From Arthrobacter nitrophenolicus (GTDB taxonomy: Bacteria; Actinomycetota; Actinomycetes; Actinomycetales; Micrococcaceae): a DNA stretch of 47,558 bases. The notes below the pieces were generated by a model, which saw only the letters and a program-made list of their open reading frames with translations, searched no databases and was not told where the DNA came from. Numbering within the stretch: the first letter of the stretch is position 1; every line of letters starts with the position of its first letter. The stretch lies in NCBI RefSeq assembly GCF_000332815.1, contig NZ_AOFD01000033.1:1-47558 (forward strand), written 5' to 3'. The position numbers were made by a program, and so were the translations under genes. Positions 1 through 9,180 of this stretch are shown here, one piece after another.

Positions 1-128
1 CCACGCTCGCCACGACGGGCGCCACCACGGCGGTCGTCGGCAGCGGGGGCAGTGGTCTCAGCAGCTGCGGCTTCGGGAGCCTTCTGATCTGCAGACACAG
101 TGTCCTTTTCCTTGTTTGCTTCGGTCAC
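1..128 (-). CDS. rpsE: 30S ribosomal protein S5 (N-terminal part, cut by window edge)
   Basis: Only the first 42 codons lie in the window. They encode an Ala/Glu/Asp-rich leader followed by an Arg/Gly-rich stretch ([12 protein letters not shown]). This is the N-terminal extension seen on actinobacterial S5 before the conserved double-stranded RNA-binding fold, which lies outside. The GTG start at 128 overlaps the rplR stop as GTGA, so the two genes are probably translationally coupled. The identification rests on position after rplR and on the type of extension, since no conserved S5 core is visible. Confidence 0.85.
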   Translation of the reverse strand, partial: MTEANKEKDTVSADQKAPEAAAAETTAPAADDRRGGARRGER

Positions 129-507
129 AGTGACAGCCCACCTTCGCGTGCACCGTCAGCGACGGCGGCAATCCGGCCGTGGTACTTGTTACCACCGCGG
201 TCGAAGACAACTGCCTCGACACCGGCAGCCTTGCACGCTCGGCAACGAGCTCGCCAACGCGCTTGGCCTTGGCGGTCTTGTCACCGTCGAATGCACGGAG
301 GTCGGCTTCCAGAGTGGACGCGCTTGCTACGGTCTGGCCAATGCTGTCATCGACAACCTGGACAAATACGTGGCGGGCGGACCGGTTAACCACCAGGCGG
401 GGGCGAACGGCCGTTCCTGCAATGCGCTTGCGGATACGAAGCTGGCGGCGGCTGCGGGCAGCAGCCTTGCTCTTGTTCGTGCGCTTCTTGTTAATGGCGA
501 TGGCCAT
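125..507 (-). CDS. rplR: 50S ribosomal protein L18, with a one-base frame break
   Basis: L18 binds 5S rRNA in the large subunit. The N-terminal part ([20 protein letters not shown], then an RPRLVV core) reads well to GELVAERA. Then the frame breaks near position 233. Restoring one base (GTGCAAGG read as GTGCCAAGG) gives a normal L18 end containing [15 protein letters not shown] and a TGA at 127-125, which overlaps the rpsE GTG start. The reconstructed protein is 127 residues, the usual length. Without correction the frame runs on to about 58 with an unrelated tail. L18 is essential, so a sequencing deletion is the likeliest cause. Confidence 0.93.
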
Positions 508-509
508 GG

Positions 510-1046
510 TTACTTACCAGCCTTTCCGACCTTGCGGCGGATAACTTCGCCGGCGTAACGGATGCCCTTGCCCTTATACGGGTCAGGCTTCCGCAGCTTG
601 CGGATGTTGGCAGCAACTTCGCCGACCTGCTGCTTGTTGATGCCTGAGACAGAGAGCTTGGTCGGTCCCTCTACTGCAAAGGTGATGCCGGCAGGAGCCG
701 ACACGTTGACCGGGTGGCTGAAGCCCAGAGCGAACTCCAGGTCAGATCCCTTGGCCTGAACACGGTAACCGGTACCGACGATTTCAAGCTTCTTCTCGTA
801 GCCTGCGGTGACGCCCTGGATCATGTTGGCGATCAGGGTGCGGGTCAGGCCGTGGAGCGAACGGGAGGCGCGCTCGTCGTTCGGGCGGGTGACGGTCAGG
901 GTGTTGTCTTCCAGGGCAACCTCGATGGGGCTGGCCACAGTGTGGCTCAGTTCGCCCTTGGAACCCTTGACGCTGACGACAGAGCCGTCAACCTTGACCT
1001 CAACGCCGGCAGGAACGGTGATGGGGAGACGTCCAATACGTGACAT
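510..1046 (-). CDS. rplF: 50S ribosomal protein L6
   Basis: The 178-residue protein begins [17 protein letters not shown] and ends [18 protein letters not shown], both standard L6 signatures. L6 sits near the factor-binding region of the large subunit next to the sarcin-ricin loop. The gene is full length and uninterrupted. It lies between rpsH and rplR with only a two-base gap to rplR, as expected inside the spc operon. The ATG start is preceded by a GGAAAG-like ribosome binding site. Confidence 0.98.
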   Translation of the reverse strand: MSRIGRLPITVPAGVEVKVDGSVVSVKGSKGELSHTVASPIEVALEDNTLTVTRPNDERASRSLHGLTRTLIANMIQGVTAGYEKKLEIVGTGYRVQAKGSDLEFALGFSHPVNVSAPAGITFAVEGPTKLSVSGINKQQVGEVAANIRKLRKPDPYKGKGIRYAGEVIRRKVGKAGK

Positions 1047-1064
1047 TATTCTCTTCCTTTCCCG

Positions 1065-1462
1065 TTACCAGACGTACGCGAGGACTTCGCCGCCCACGCC
1101 CTTCTTGCCGGCCTGCTTGTCAGTCAGGAGGCCGGAAGAGGTGGACAGGATTGCGATACCCAGGCCACCCAGCACGTGCGGCAGGTTGGTGGACTTCGCG
1201 TAAACGCGGAGACCCGGCTTGGAGATGCGGCGAACACCGGCGATGGAACGCTCGCGGTTCGGACCGAACTTGAGCTCGAGGGTCAGCTTCTTGCCGACCT
1301 CTGCGTCCTCTTCCTTCCAGCCGGCGATGAAGCTTCGGCCTTGAGGATGTCGGCAACGCGAGCCTTGAGCTTGCTGTAAGGCATAGACACGGTGTCGTGG
1401 TATGCCGAGTTTGCGTTACGCAGGCGCGTAAGCATGTCTGCGACAGGATCTGTCATTGTCAT
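1065..1462 (-). CDS. rpsH: 30S ribosomal protein S8, with a one-base frame break
   Basis: The reading from ATG 1462 gives [18 protein letters not shown] and [18 protein letters not shown], typical S8 N-terminal sequence. At about 1334 the frame breaks: GAAGCTTC needs one more base (GAAGGCTTC, Glu-Gly-Phe) to continue into FIAGWKEED. After correction the protein continues through the S8 core [12 protein letters not shown] and [18 protein letters not shown] to VLAYVW and TAA at 1067-1065, 132 residues in total. S8 binds the central domain of 16S rRNA and is needed for assembly, so the break is probably a sequencing deletion. Confidence 0.93.
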
Positions 1463-1542
1463 GGTGGGCTCTTGCCCTTCCTCGTAACGGTTTCCGCCGT
1501 CTGCTTCCGATGAAGCCGGCGGCCGGACCTTTTACGTAGTAA

Positions 1543-2124
1543 TTAAGCTTCGGTCTTGAACGGGAAACCAAGCGCCTTGAGCAGCGCGCGGCCTTCGTCG
1601 TCGGTCTTGGCAGTGGTCACAACCGTGATGTCCATACCGCGGACGCGGTCGATCTTGTCCTGGTCGATTTCGTGGAACATAACCTGCTCGGTCAGACCGA
1701 AGGTGTAGTTGCCGTTGCCATCGAACTGCTTGCCGCTGAGGCCGCGGAAGTCGCGGATACGGGGCAGGGCCAGGGTGACCAGACGGTCCACGAATTCCCA
1801 CATGCGGTCGCCACGCAGGGTAGCGTGTGCGCCGATGGGCATGCCTTCGCGCAGCTTGAACTGTGCGATCGACTTGCGGGCCTTGGTAACCTGCGGCTTC
1901 TGGCCGGTGATCTGGGTGAGGTCGCGGACAGCGCCGTCGATCAGCTTGGAGTCCTTGGCGGCATCTCCAACACCCATGTTCACAACAACCTTGACGAGGC
2001 GGGGAACCTGGTTCACGTTCGCGTACTTGAATTCATCCTGGAGCTGGGCCTTGATGGATTCTGCGTACTTGGTCTTCAGACGAGGAACGATCTTCGTTGC
2101 CGGAGTCTCGAGAGTCTCAGTCAT
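1543..2124 (-). CDS. rplE: 50S ribosomal protein L5
   Basis: The 193-residue protein matches L5 throughout: [16 protein letters not shown] near residues 41-56, [30 protein letters not shown], and the C-terminal [15 protein letters not shown]5 binds 5S rRNA and contacts the P-site tRNA. The ATG start at 2124 overlaps the rplX stop codon as TAATG, so translation is likely coupled. Downstream comes rpsH without an intervening rpsN (S14), which many actinobacteria place here. Confidence 0.98.
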   Translation of the reverse strand: MTETLETPATKIVPRLKTKYAESIKAQLQDEFKYANVNQVPRLVKVVVNMGVGDAAKDSKLIDGAVRDLTQITGQKPQVTKARKSIAQFKLREGMPIGAHATLRGDRMWEFVDRLVTLALPRIRDFRGLSGKQFDGNGNYTFGLTEQVMFHEIDQDKIDRVRGMDITVVTTAKTDDEGRALLKALGFPFKTEA

Positions 2125-2486
2125 TAGATGTCCTTCCCGGTGCTCTTGGACACGCGGATGCGGACGGTCTTCTTGACGCCGTCCTTCTCTACGGTGTCGA
2201 GGCGGAAGCCCACGCGGGTCGGCTTCTTGGTCGACGGGTCAACCAGCGCCACGTTGGAGATGTGGATCGGGGCTTCAACAACCTCGATGCCACCGGTCTT
2301 GGTGCCGCGCTGCGACTGACCGACCTTGGTGTGCTTGGTGACGCGGTTGATGCCTTCAACCAACACGCGGTTGGTGTCGGTGAACACGCGCAGGACCTTG
2401 CCCTGCTTGCCGCGGTCGCCGCCGCGCTCAGCCTTGGCGCCAGTGATGACCTGGACCAGGTCACCCTTCTTGATCTTTGCAGCCAT
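2124..2486 (-). CDS. rplX: 50S ribosomal protein L24
   Basis: The 120-residue protein starts [20 protein letters not shown] with the KOW motif region ([10 protein letters not shown]), followed by GKQGKVLRV and INRVTKHTK. This is an L24, an assembly-initiating protein near the exit tunnel. It starts three bases after the rplN stop and overlaps rplE by one base. It is somewhat longer at the C-terminus than the E. coli protein, which is usual in actinobacteria. Confidence 0.98.
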   Translation of the reverse strand: MAAKIKKGDLVQVITGAKAERGGDRGKQGKVLRVFTDTNRVLVEGINRVTKHTKVGQSQRGTKTGGIEVVEAPIHISNVALVDPSTKKPTRVGFRLDTVEKDGVKKTVRIRVSKSTGKDI

Positions 2487-2489
2487 GGA

Positions 2490-2858
2490 CTAGAGCACCT
2501 CCGGAGCCAGAGAAACGATCTTCATGAACTTCTTGTCACGGAGTTCACGACCAACCGGTCCGAAGATACGGGTACCGCGGGGGTCACCGTCGCCCTTCAG
2601 GATCACAGCTGCGTTCTCGTCAAACTTGATGTAGGAACCATCCGCACGGCGGCGTTCCTTCTTGGTACGGACGATGACTGCCTTGACAACATCGCCCTTC
2701 TTTACGTTGCCGCCCGGGATTGCGTCCTTGACGGTGGCGACAATGACGTCACCGATGCCTGCGTAGCGACGGCCGGATCCACCGAGAACGCGAATGGTAA
2801 GGATTTCCTTAGCACCCGTGTTGTCGGCGACCTTGAGTCGCGACTCCTGCTGAATCAC
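2490..2858 (-). CDS. rplN: 50S ribosomal protein L14, first gene of the separate spc unit
   Basis: The 122-residue protein has the L14 signature [19 protein letters not shown] and ends [13 protein letters not shown]14 forms part of the inter-subunit bridge and the GTPase-factor side of the large subunit. The start is GTG at 2858, supported by AAGGAG seven bases upstream. A long non-coding stretch (2859-3425) separates it from rpsQ, so rplN is probably the first gene of its own transcript and not a distal S10-operon gene. Confidence 0.98.
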   Translation of the reverse strand: MIQQESRLKVADNTGAKEILTIRVLGGSGRRYAGIGDVIVATVKDAIPGGNVKKGDVVKAVIVRTKKERRRADGSYIKFDENAAVILKGDGDPRGTRIFGPVGRELRDKKFMKIVSLAPEVL

Positions 2859-3106
2859 TATTTACTCCTTGCGTCGCGCCGGTTCTCAGACCGAAAATCT
2901 TCCTACGGAATGAGCCTTGCGGAACGGTTGATCGGGGTGTCTCTTGACCTGCCTGGATTTTGCCAGACCAGGCCTAAACGCCCGTGCCAGAAGCAGTTGC
3001 TCCCATCTGTCCGGGACGGATCCCGGGCGCACAGGAGCACTATGCTGTGGCACGCTTGTTTACGAGTTTGGTGAACGGCGCACGAAAGGCGCCATACAAA
3101 CTCAAA

Positions 3107-3112
3107 ATCTTA
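3107..3112 (-). promoter_or_regulatory. possible minus-10 box of the spc (rplN) promoter
   Basis: On the minus strand the hexamer reads TAAGAT, a good TAnnnT sigma-A minus-10, inside an AT-rich patch about 250 bases upstream of rplN. No good minus-35 is present at the normal distance, so this is only a candidate. Confidence 0.35.
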
Positions 3113-3375
3113 GCACAGATCGGCCGGTTCCCCATATCACCACAGGCCGCTCCCCCGCAAGCAACACGGCGCCACCAACGCTCCCCCACTTACAGCGCGC
3201 CCTCTTCCAACGGGTTCTAGGCGCCGTTAGTCAGCGGGCGTCGGGGTACGACGGCGTCACGCCCGGCAGCCTTTCGGGCCGCCGAAGGTGCCGCTCCCCC
3301 GGAAAGCCGCGGCACCGCCGTCGTAAGCCCACCGGAAGCGTGCACCGCGTGACGCAGGGTTGAGTTAAACGAGGC

Positions 3376-3404
3376 AGCCCCCGCTCCCGATGGGAGCAGG
3401 GGCT
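3376..3404 (-). terminator. hairpin after rpsQ (S10 operon end)
   Basis: An inverted repeat, AGCCCC-C-GCTCCC then a GAT loop and GGGAGC-A-GGGGCT, gives two 6-bp stem segments with one internal mismatch. It lies about 20 bases downstream of the rpsQ stop on the minus strand. It has no long U-tract, so termination strength is uncertain. Confidence 0.65.
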
Positions 3405-3425
3405 ACAACAGCGAAGCAGCAGGTG

Positions 3426-3731
3426 CTACTTGGCCTTCTCGAGGATTTCCACGAGCCGCCAGTTCTTGGTGGCGGACAGCGGACGGGTCTCGGCGATGAC
3501 AACCAGGTCGCCGATGCCGGCGGTGTTGTTCTCGTCGTGGGCCTTGACCTTGGAGGTACGGCGGATGACCTTGCCGTACAGTGCGTGCTTCACGCGGTCC
3601 TCAACCTGGACAACGATGGTCTTTTCCATCTTGTCCGAGACCACGTAGCCGCGACGCGTCTTGCGGTAACCGCGCTGCTCAGCCGTGGCTGCGGTAGCAG
3701 TTTCCGTCACGTTCTGGTCCTTTTCACTCAC
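3426..3731 (-). CDS. rpsQ: 30S ribosomal protein S17
   Basis: The 101-residue protein has the S17 core [19 protein letters not shown] and a C-terminal [18 protein letters not shown]17 binds the 5' domain of 16S rRNA. A short N-terminal Thr/Ala-rich extension precedes the core. The GTG start at 3731 overlaps the rpmC stop as GTGA. It is the last gene of the S10 transcript and is followed by a hairpin at 3376-3404. Confidence 0.98.
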   Translation of the reverse strand: MSEKDQNVTETATAATAEQRGYRKTRRGYVVSDKMEKTIVVQVEDRVKHALYGKVIRRTSKVKAHDENNTAGIGDLVVIAETRPLSATKNWRLVEILEKAK

Positions 3732-4057
3732 TTGGCATCCTCCTCGGTCTCAACCGTTTCAGCCTTTTCGGCCTTCTTGGTTGCAGCCTTCTTGGACTTC
3801 TTCTCTTCCTTGGCTTCCACAACCGGTGCGGCAACCTCGGCACGGATGCCCAGCTCGCGCTCACGGAGAACGGTGTAGATGCGGGCGATGTCCTTCTTTA
3901 CCGCGCGCAGGCGACCGTGGTTCTCCAGCTGACCGGTGGCGGACTGGAAACGCAGGTTGAACAGCTCTTCCTTGGCCTTGCGGAGTTCTTCAACGAGACG
4001 CTCGTTGTCGAAACCGTCCAGCTTTGCGGGAGCCAGATCCTTGGATCCTACTGCCAT
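3728..4057 (-). CDS. rpmC: 50S ribosomal protein L29 with charged C-terminal extension
   Basis: Residues 1-75 form an L29 ([40 protein letters not shown]), which sits at the tunnel exit close to L23 and the trigger-factor/SRP docking site. The protein is 109 residues, about 40 longer than E. coli L29. The extra part is a Lys/Glu/Ala-rich tail ([18 protein letters not shown]), common in Micrococcaceae and probably disordered. It starts two bases after rplP and overlaps rpsQ. Confidence 0.97.
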   Translation of the reverse strand: MAVGSKDLAPAKLDGFDNERLVEELRKAKEELFNLRFQSATGQLENHGRLRAVKKDIARIYTVLRERELGIRAEVAAPVVEAKEEKKSKKAATKKAEKAETVETEEDAK

Positions 4058-4059
4058 TT

Positions 4060-4476
4060 CTATTCACCACCCTCGCGACGCACGATGCGTGCCTTCAACG
4101 GCAGCTTGTGGATTGCCAGGCGCAGGGCCTCGCGAGCTACCTCTTCATTGACACCGGCGAGTTCGAAGAGAACCCGGCCCGGCTTGACGTTGGCGACCCA
4201 CCATTCCGGCGAACCCTTACCGGAACCCATGCGGGTTTCGGCAGGCTTCTTGGTCAGGGGACGGTCCGGGTAGATGTTGATCCAGACCTTACCGCCACGC
4301 TTGATGTGGCGGGTCATCGCGATACGAGCGGACTCGATCTGACGGTTGGTGACGTATGCCGGGCTCAGGGCCTGGATGCCGTACTCACCGAACGAGACCT
4401 TGGTGCCGCCCGTAGCAGCGCCGGAACGACCCGGGTGGTGCTGCTTACGGTGCTTGACTCGACGTGGGATAAGCAT
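4060..4476 (-). CDS. rplP: 50S ribosomal protein L16
   Basis: The 138-residue protein starts [20 protein letters not shown] and contains [20 protein letters not shown], both L16 signatures. L16 lies beside the peptidyl-transferase centre and helps organise tRNA binding. Its ATG follows the rpsC TAA directly, so ribosomes likely pass from one gene to the next. Full length and uninterrupted. Confidence 0.98.
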   Translation of the reverse strand: MLIPRRVKHRKQHHPGRSGAATGGTKVSFGEYGIQALSPAYVTNRQIESARIAMTRHIKRGGKVWINIYPDRPLTKKPAETRMGSGKGSPEWWVANVKPGRVLFELAGVNEEVAREALRLAIHKLPLKARIVRREGGE

Positions 4477-5310
4477 TTAAGCCTGTCCTCCTTCTACTGC
4501 TGCAGCGGGTGCAGCCTCACCTGCCGGCGCTTCGGCAGCAGGAGCTGCGTCAGCGGCCGGACGGTCGTTGCGACGGCGGCGATCGCCACGGTCAGCGCCA
4601 CCCGGGCGGCCCGGACGGTCGCCGGAGCGGCCGCGGGACGGGGCGGAAGCGGCCTGGGCGGCCAGTTCCTTGGCGGTGACGTCACCCTTGTAGATCCAGA
4701 CCTTCACACCGATGCGGCCGAAGGTGGTCTTGGCTTCGTAGAAGCCGTAGTCGATGTTCGCGCGGAGGGTGTGCAGGGGCACACGGCCTTCGCGGTAGAA
4801 CTCCGAGCGGGACATTTCAGCGCCACCCAGTCGACCCGAGCAGGCGATACGGATGCCCTTGGCACCGGCACGCTGCGCGGACTGCATGGCCTTCTTCATG
4901 GCGCGGCGGAATGCCACACGGGAAGTCAGCTGCTCAGCAACGCCCTGGGCAACAAGCTGGGCTTCCATCTCGGGGTTCTTGACCTCGAGGATGTTCAGCT
5001 GGACCTGCTTGCCAGTGAGCTTTTCGAGCTCGCCGCGGATGCGGTCTGCTTCTGCTCCACGGCGGCCGATGACGATGCCGGGACGGGCCGTGTGGATGTC
5101 CACGCGGACACGGTCACGGGTGCGCTCGATCTCGACCTTCGCGATACCGGCGCGCTCCATGCCCGTGGACATGAGCTGGCGGATGCGGATGTCTTCGCGA
5201 ACGAAGTCCTTGTACCGCTGGCCGGCCTTGGTGCTGTCAGCGAACCAGTGCGATACGTGATCGGTGGTGATGCCGAGTCGGAACCCGTGCGGGTTTACTT
5301 TCTGTCCCAC
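4477..5310 (-). CDS. rpsC: 30S ribosomal protein S3 with low-complexity C-terminus
   Basis: The 277-residue protein starts with GTG ([20 protein letters not shown]). It has the KH domain with the GxxG loop region ([19 protein letters not shown]) and the conserved [13 protein letters not shown]3 lines the mRNA entry channel and takes part in the ribosomal helicase. After about residue 215 comes an Arg/Gly/Asp then Ala/Pro-rich tail of about 60 residues, longer than in E. coli and common in actinobacteria. It abuts rplV and rplP. Confidence 0.98.
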   Translation of the reverse strand: MGQKVNPHGFRLGITTDHVSHWFADSTKAGQRYKDFVREDIRIRQLMSTGMERAGIAKVEIERTRDRVRVDIHTARPGIVIGRRGAEADRIRGELEKLTGKQVQLNILEVKNPEMEAQLVAQGVAEQLTSRVAFRRAMKKAMQSAQRAGAKGIRIACSGRLGGAEMSRSEFYREGRVPLHTLRANIDYGFYEAKTTFGRIGVKVWIYKGDVTAKELAAQAASAPSRGRSGDRPGRPGGADRGDRRRRNDRPAADAAPAAEAPAGEAAPAAAVEGGQA

Positions 5311-5676
5311 TTAGCGAGCCTCCTCTTTCTCCGGGGTAGCGACTACCACGGTGATGTGGCTGGTGCGCTTCTTGATCTGAAATGCACGACCCTGGGCGCG
5401 CGGCTGGAACCGCTTCATGGTCGGGCCTTCATCAACAAACGCTTCGCTGATGATGAGGTCACCTTCGTCAAACGCAACGCCGTCGCGGTCCGCGAGGACC
5501 CGGGCGTTGGAGATTGCCGACTGTACTACCTTGAATACCGGCTCCGAAGCTGCCTGCGGGGCAAACTTCAGAATTGCCAGAGCCTCATTCGCTTGCAATC
5601 CACGAACAAGGTTGACGACGCGCCGGGCCTTCATAGGCGTTACGCGGATGTGGCGCGCAATTGCCTTGGCTTCCAT
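5311..5676 (-). CDS. rplV: 50S ribosomal protein L22
   Basis: The 121-residue protein shows the L22 signatures [20 protein letters not shown] and [20 protein letters not shown], the latter part of the beta-hairpin that reaches into the exit tunnel. L22 lines the tunnel constriction with L4. No macrolide-type change is obvious by eye. The stop touches the rpsC GTG start (TAAGTG). Full length. Confidence 0.98.
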   Translation of the reverse strand: MEAKAIARHIRVTPMKARRVVNLVRGLQANEALAILKFAPQAASEPVFKVVQSAISNARVLADRDGVAFDEGDLIISEAFVDEGPTMKRFQPRAQGRAFQIKKRTSHITVVVATPEKEEAR

Positions 5677-5714
5677 TGCTTTCCTTCTCTCGTCTATGAC
5701 GTAAGCGCAGGCGC

Positions 5715-5996
5715 CTAGCGGCGCTTGCCCTTACGGTCGTCCTTGACATGGCCGCGGAATGTCCGCGTGGGAGCGAATTCGCCGAGCTTGTGCCCGACCA
5801 TCGACTCAGTGACAAACACCGGGATGTGCTTGCGTCCGTCGTGTACGGCGATCGTGTGTCCGAGCATGTCGGGGATGATCATCGAACGGCGGGACCAGGT
5901 CTTGATGACGTTCTTGGTGCCCTTTTCGTTTTCCCTGGCTACCTTCACAAAGAGGTGCTGGTCAACGAAAGGACCTTTTTTCAGGCTGCGTGGCAT
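5715..5996 (-). CDS. rpsS: 30S ribosomal protein S19
   Basis: The 93-residue protein has the S19 signatures [36 protein letters not shown] and [16 protein letters not shown]19 forms part of the small-subunit head near the A-site finger. It lies 12 bases downstream of rplB and 38 bases upstream of rplV. Complete and uninterrupted. Confidence 0.98.
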   Translation of the reverse strand: MPRSLKKGPFVDQHLFVKVARENEKGTKNVIKTWSRRSMIIPDMLGHTIAVHDGRKHIPVFVTESMVGHKLGEFAPTRTFRGHVKDDRKGKRR

Positions 5997-6008
5997 GTGT
6001 CCAGGCTC

Positions 6009-6848
6009 CTATCGCTTGTTCTTGCCAGTACGACGGCGACGCACAATAAGCTTGTCGCTCTCTTTGTTGGGGCGCCGGGTGCGGCCTTCCCGCTGACCGT
6101 TCGGGTTGACGGGGTTACGACCACCGGAGGTCTTACCTTCACCACCACCGTGCGGGTGGTCAACCGGGTTCATGGCGACACCACGGACGGTCGGGCGGAC
6201 GCCCTTCCACCGCATACGGCCGGCCTTGCCCCAGTTGATGTTCGACTGCTCGGCGTTGCCGACCTCGCCGACGGTTGCGCGGCAGCGCACGTCAACGTTG
6301 CGGATTTCGCCGGAAGGCAGGCGCAGCTGGGCGAAGCGGCCTTCCTTGGCAACGAGCTGGATGGATGCACCGGCGGAGCGGCCCATCTTGGCGCCGCCAC
6401 CCGGACGCAGTTCAACTGCGTGGATAACGGTACCCACGGGGATGTTGCGCAGGGGCAGGTTGTTGCCAGGCTTGATGTCAGCGTTGGCACCTGCTTCCAC
6501 GAAGTCACCCTGGGACAGCTTGTTCGGGGCGATGATGTAACGCTTGGTGCCATCAACGTAGTGCAGGAGCGCGATGCGGGCCGTACGGTTCGGATCGTAC
6601 TCAATTTCGGCTACGCGGGCGTCAACGCCGTCCTTGTCGTGGCGACGGAAGTCGATCAGACGGTACTGGCGCTTGTGTCCGCCACCCTTGTGACGGGTGG
6701 TGATCTTACCGGTGTTGTTACGGCCGCCCTTCTTGGGCAGCGGACGTACCAACGACTTTTCCGGCGTCGACCGCGTGATTTCGATGAAGTCCGCTACGCT
6801 CGAGCCACGACGGCCCGGGGTAGTCGGCTTGTATTTACGGATTCCCAT
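6009..6848 (-). CDS. rplB: 50S ribosomal protein L2
   Basis: The 279-residue protein shows L2 signatures: [20 protein letters not shown] at the start, [19 protein letters not shown], and [20 protein letters not shown], whose conserved His lies near the peptidyl-transferase centre. L2 is needed for subunit association and peptide-bond formation. The gene is intact and sits between rplW and rpsS. Confidence 0.99.
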   Translation of the reverse strand: MGIRKYKPTTPGRRGSSVADFIEITRSTPEKSLVRPLPKKGGRNNTGKITTRHKGGGHKRQYRLIDFRRHDKDGVDARVAEIEYDPNRTARIALLHYVDGTKRYIIAPNKLSQGDFVEAGANADIKPGNNLPLRNIPVGTVIHAVELRPGGGAKMGRSAGASIQLVAKEGRFAQLRLPSGEIRNVDVRCRATVGEVGNAEQSNINWGKAGRMRWKGVRPTVRGVAMNPVDHPHGGGEGKTSGGRNPVNPNGQREGRTRRPNKESDKLIVRRRRTGKNKR

Positions 6849-6877
6849 AATTTATTTCCTCGTTAAAGTGGTCTCCG

Positions 6878-7183
6878 CTACGAGAGCGGACCGCCGAAGA
6901 TGTCGATGGTGCCTTCTTTGAGGGTGACAATCGCACGCTTGGTGTTCTTGCGGGTACCCCATCCGAATTTGGTGCGCTTGCGCTTACCGGCACGGTTGAT
7001 GGTGTTGATCGATTCGACCTTGACGGAGAAGATCTTCTCCACGGCCAGCTTGATCTCGGTCTTGTTCGACCGGGGGTCCACCAGGAAGGTGTACTTGCCC
7101 TCGTCGATCAGGCCGTAGCTCTTTTCCGACACGACGGGTGCAAGCACGACGTCGCGGGGATCCTTGATGGTGGCTGCGCTCAC
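6878..7183 (-). CDS. rplW: 50S ribosomal protein L23
   Basis: The 101-residue protein contains [20 protein letters not shown] and [15 protein letters not shown] sequence ([19 protein letters not shown]), typical of L23 at the tunnel exit, where it docks trigger factor and SRP. The GTG start at 7183 overlaps the rplD stop as GTGA, which suggests coupling. Uninterrupted. Confidence 0.98.
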   Translation of the reverse strand: MSAATIKDPRDVVLAPVVSEKSYGLIDEGKYTFLVDPRSNKTEIKLAVEKIFSVKVESINTINRAGKRKRTKFGWGTRKNTKRAIVTLKEGTIDIFGGPLS

Positions 7184-7799
7184 TTGGCATCCTCCTCGTT
7201 CTTAGCTGCCTTGGCGGCAACGAATGCGTCGTAGGCAGCCTTGGTGAAGACAACGTCATCAGACACGAGAACGTCGTAGGTGTTCAGCTGGTCTGCGTAC
7301 AGAACGTGAACACCGGCAAGGTTGCGCACGGACAGTGCAGCAACGTCGTTGGCGCGCTCGATGACAACCAGCAGGTTCTTGCGGTCGGAAACACCGCGGA
7401 GCGTTGCCAGTGCGGTCTTGGCCGAAGGCTTGTCGCCTGCAACCAGCTCGGAGACAACGTGGATGCGTCCGTTGCGGGCCCGGTCAGACAGTGCGCCGCG
7501 CAGGGCAGCAGCAATCATCTTCTTGGGGGTGCGCTGGCTGTAGTCACGCGGGGTGGGACCGTGGACAATGCCACCGCCGGTCATGTGCGGAGCACGGATC
7601 GAACCCTGGCGGGCGCGGCCGGTACCTTCTGCTTGAACGGCTTGCGTCCTGCACCGGAAACTTCAGCGCGGGTCTTGGTCTTGTGGGTACCCTGGCGAGC
7701 AGCAGCGAGCTGGGCAACGACAACCTGGTGCAGCAGCGGCACGTTGGTCTGAACGTCGAAGATCTCTGCAGGCAGGTCAACCTGGACAGTGTTAGCCAT
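7180..7799 (-). CDS. rplD: 50S ribosomal protein L4, with a one-base frame break
   Basis: The N-terminal part from ATG 7799 ([17 protein letters not shown] to AGRKPFKQK) and the C-terminal part ([20 protein letters not shown] onward) are both clear L4 but lie in different frames. The break is near 7625. AAGGTACC needs one G (AAGGGTACC) to read [15 protein letters not shown], the strongly conserved tunnel-loop region. Corrected length is 206 residues. L4 lines the exit tunnel with L22 and is essential, so a one-base sequencing deletion is the best explanation. The start follows the rplC stop by four bases. Confidence 0.94.
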
Positions 7800-7803
7800 T
7801 GAA

Positions 7804-8453
7804 CTAGGCTCCCTTCACGGCGGTGCGTACGAGTACGACCTGGCCGCGGGCGCCGGGAACGGCACCCTTGATCAGGAGCAGCGACTTCTCGACGTCAACC
7901 GCGTGAACCGTCAGGTTCAGCGTGGTGTGACGAACGGCGCCCATGCGGCCGGCCATTTTCATGCCCTTGAAGACGCGGCTCGGGGTGGATGCACCACCGA
8001 TGGAACCGGGCTTACGGTGGTTCTTGTGGGCACCGTGGGAAGCTCCAACGCCGTGGAAGCCGTGACGCTTCATAACACCGGCGAAGCCCTTACCTTGGTG
8101 GTGCCAACGACGTCGATCTTCTGGCCGGCTTCGAAGAGCTCCACGGAGAGCTCCTGGCCCAGCTTGTACTCGGCAGCATCTGCGGTACGAAGTTCGACGA
8201 CGTGACGGCGAGGCGTAACGCCTGCCTTTTCAAAGTGACCAGCCAGCGGCTTGGTGACCTTGCGGGGATCGATCTGGCCGTAGCCGATCTGAACGGCGAC
8301 GTAGCCATCAGCTTCTGCGTTGCGCAGCTGGGTGATGACGTTCGAGTCTGCCTGGACCACAGTGACGGGGATGAGCTTGTTGTTCTCGTCCCAGACCTGG
8401 GTCATGCCGAGCTTCGTGCCCAGCAGGCCCTTTACGTTACGGGTTGCGGTCAT
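7804..8453 (-). CDS. rplC: 50S ribosomal protein L3, with a one-base frame break
   Basis: From ATG 8453 the protein reads [20 protein letters not shown] through [13 protein letters not shown]. The frame then breaks near 8094, where AAGGTAAGG should be AAGGGTAAGG. With one base restored it continues [15 protein letters not shown] and [15 protein letters not shown], the conserved central loop that approaches the peptidyl-transferase centre, to a 216-residue total. L3 is one of the first proteins bound in large-subunit assembly. The missing base sits in a G run as in rplD and is probably an error. Confidence 0.94.
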
Positions 8454-8470
8454 AGTTTCTCAGCACCTCC

Positions 8471-8779
8471 CTACAGCTTGATTTCGATGTTCACGTCAGC
8501 CGGCAGGTCGAGACGCATGAGCGAGTCAACAGCCTTCGGCGTGGGATCGATGATGTCGATAAGACGCTTGTGCGTGCGCATTTCGAAGTGCTCGCGGCTG
8601 TCCTTGTACTTGTGCGGAGAGCGGATAACGCAGTAAACGTTCTTCTCCGTCGGCAGCGGCACGGGGCCAACTACCGTTGCGCCTGCGCGCGTGACCGTCT
8701 CAACGATCTTCCGTGCTGAAACGTCAATGACCTCGTGGTCGTATGACTTCAGCCGGATGCGGATTTTTTGTCCCGCCAT
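8471..8779 (-). CDS. rpsJ: 30S ribosomal protein S10 (NusE)
   Basis: The 102-residue protein reads [39 protein letters not shown] and [15 protein letters not shown], the full S10 signature. S10 lies in the small-subunit head and also acts as NusE with NusB in antitermination and with NusG in coupling. It is the first gene of the S10 operon. An AGAGAG/AGG-rich stretch precedes the ATG. Confidence 0.99.
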
Positions 8780-9180
8780 GTCGCCTGACTCTCTTTCAGT
8801 CTGTGCTTCCCCGGTTTAGGGCTGCCCTGTTCACTTTCCTGTTGTATGTGGCTGCCGAAGCATTTGAAGTCGTAACTACCACCCGCCGCACAAACTGAAT
8901 CCGGATGAATCCGGGTTCCTCACCTTGCCGGCGTAACCGACCCCCGCGGTCGGGCGTGTCGCGCTCAACACGCATACAAATCCGCAATTCCATTGGGGTG
9001 GGTTATGTTTGGTCTTCAACCTGGACCCTGCATCCGGCATTATCCGGATCGGGACGCGAAGAAGCGCTTGAACAACTCATCTAGTATGTCGGAAATCCCC
9101 GGCAGATGCGAATCGTCCCTCGTGGGGCCGGGCCTGGCCGGGCCATTGCCCTTGGTTGCCTCCGAATGGATGATAAGGAC
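8780..9180. other. divergent non-coding region between rpsJ and the beta-glucosidase
   Basis: This stretch separates the minus-strand S10 operon from the plus-strand GH1 gene. It must hold the S10 promoter and leader, but I could not find a convincing minus-35/minus-10 pair on that strand. ATCCGG-containing words recur (8900-8915 and 9032-9050). A weak plus-strand promoter candidate is listed separately. No gene is supported. Confidence 0.5.
9015..9043 (+). promoter_or_regulatory. weak candidate promoter for the beta-glucosidase
   Basis: TTCAAC at 9015-9020 and CATTAT at 9038-9043 are separated by exactly 17 bases on the plus strand. The matches to sigma-A consensus are only 3/6 and 4/6, so this is a weak candidate. 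Confidence 0.25.

Larger units (their letters stand above)
2859..3425. other. 567-base gap between rpsQ and rplN
   Basis: I see no convincing gene here; the open frames have no recognisable protein character. The right part holds the rpsQ terminator hairpin (3376-3404). The middle is locally AT-richer and carries a minus-strand TAAGAT box at 3107-3112 that could be the spc promoter minus-10. A small inverted repeat CCGGGA/TCCCGG lies at 3011-3026 in the predicted rplN leader. The stretch therefore looks like a terminator plus promoter and leader region that splits the S10 and spc gene sets. Confidence 0.7.

Noticed and set aside
4024..5718. 564-residue open frame opposite rplP/rpsC/rplV
   Set aside because: It is the mirror frame of intact ribosomal genes, has no ribosome site or recognised domain, and arises from high third-position GC.
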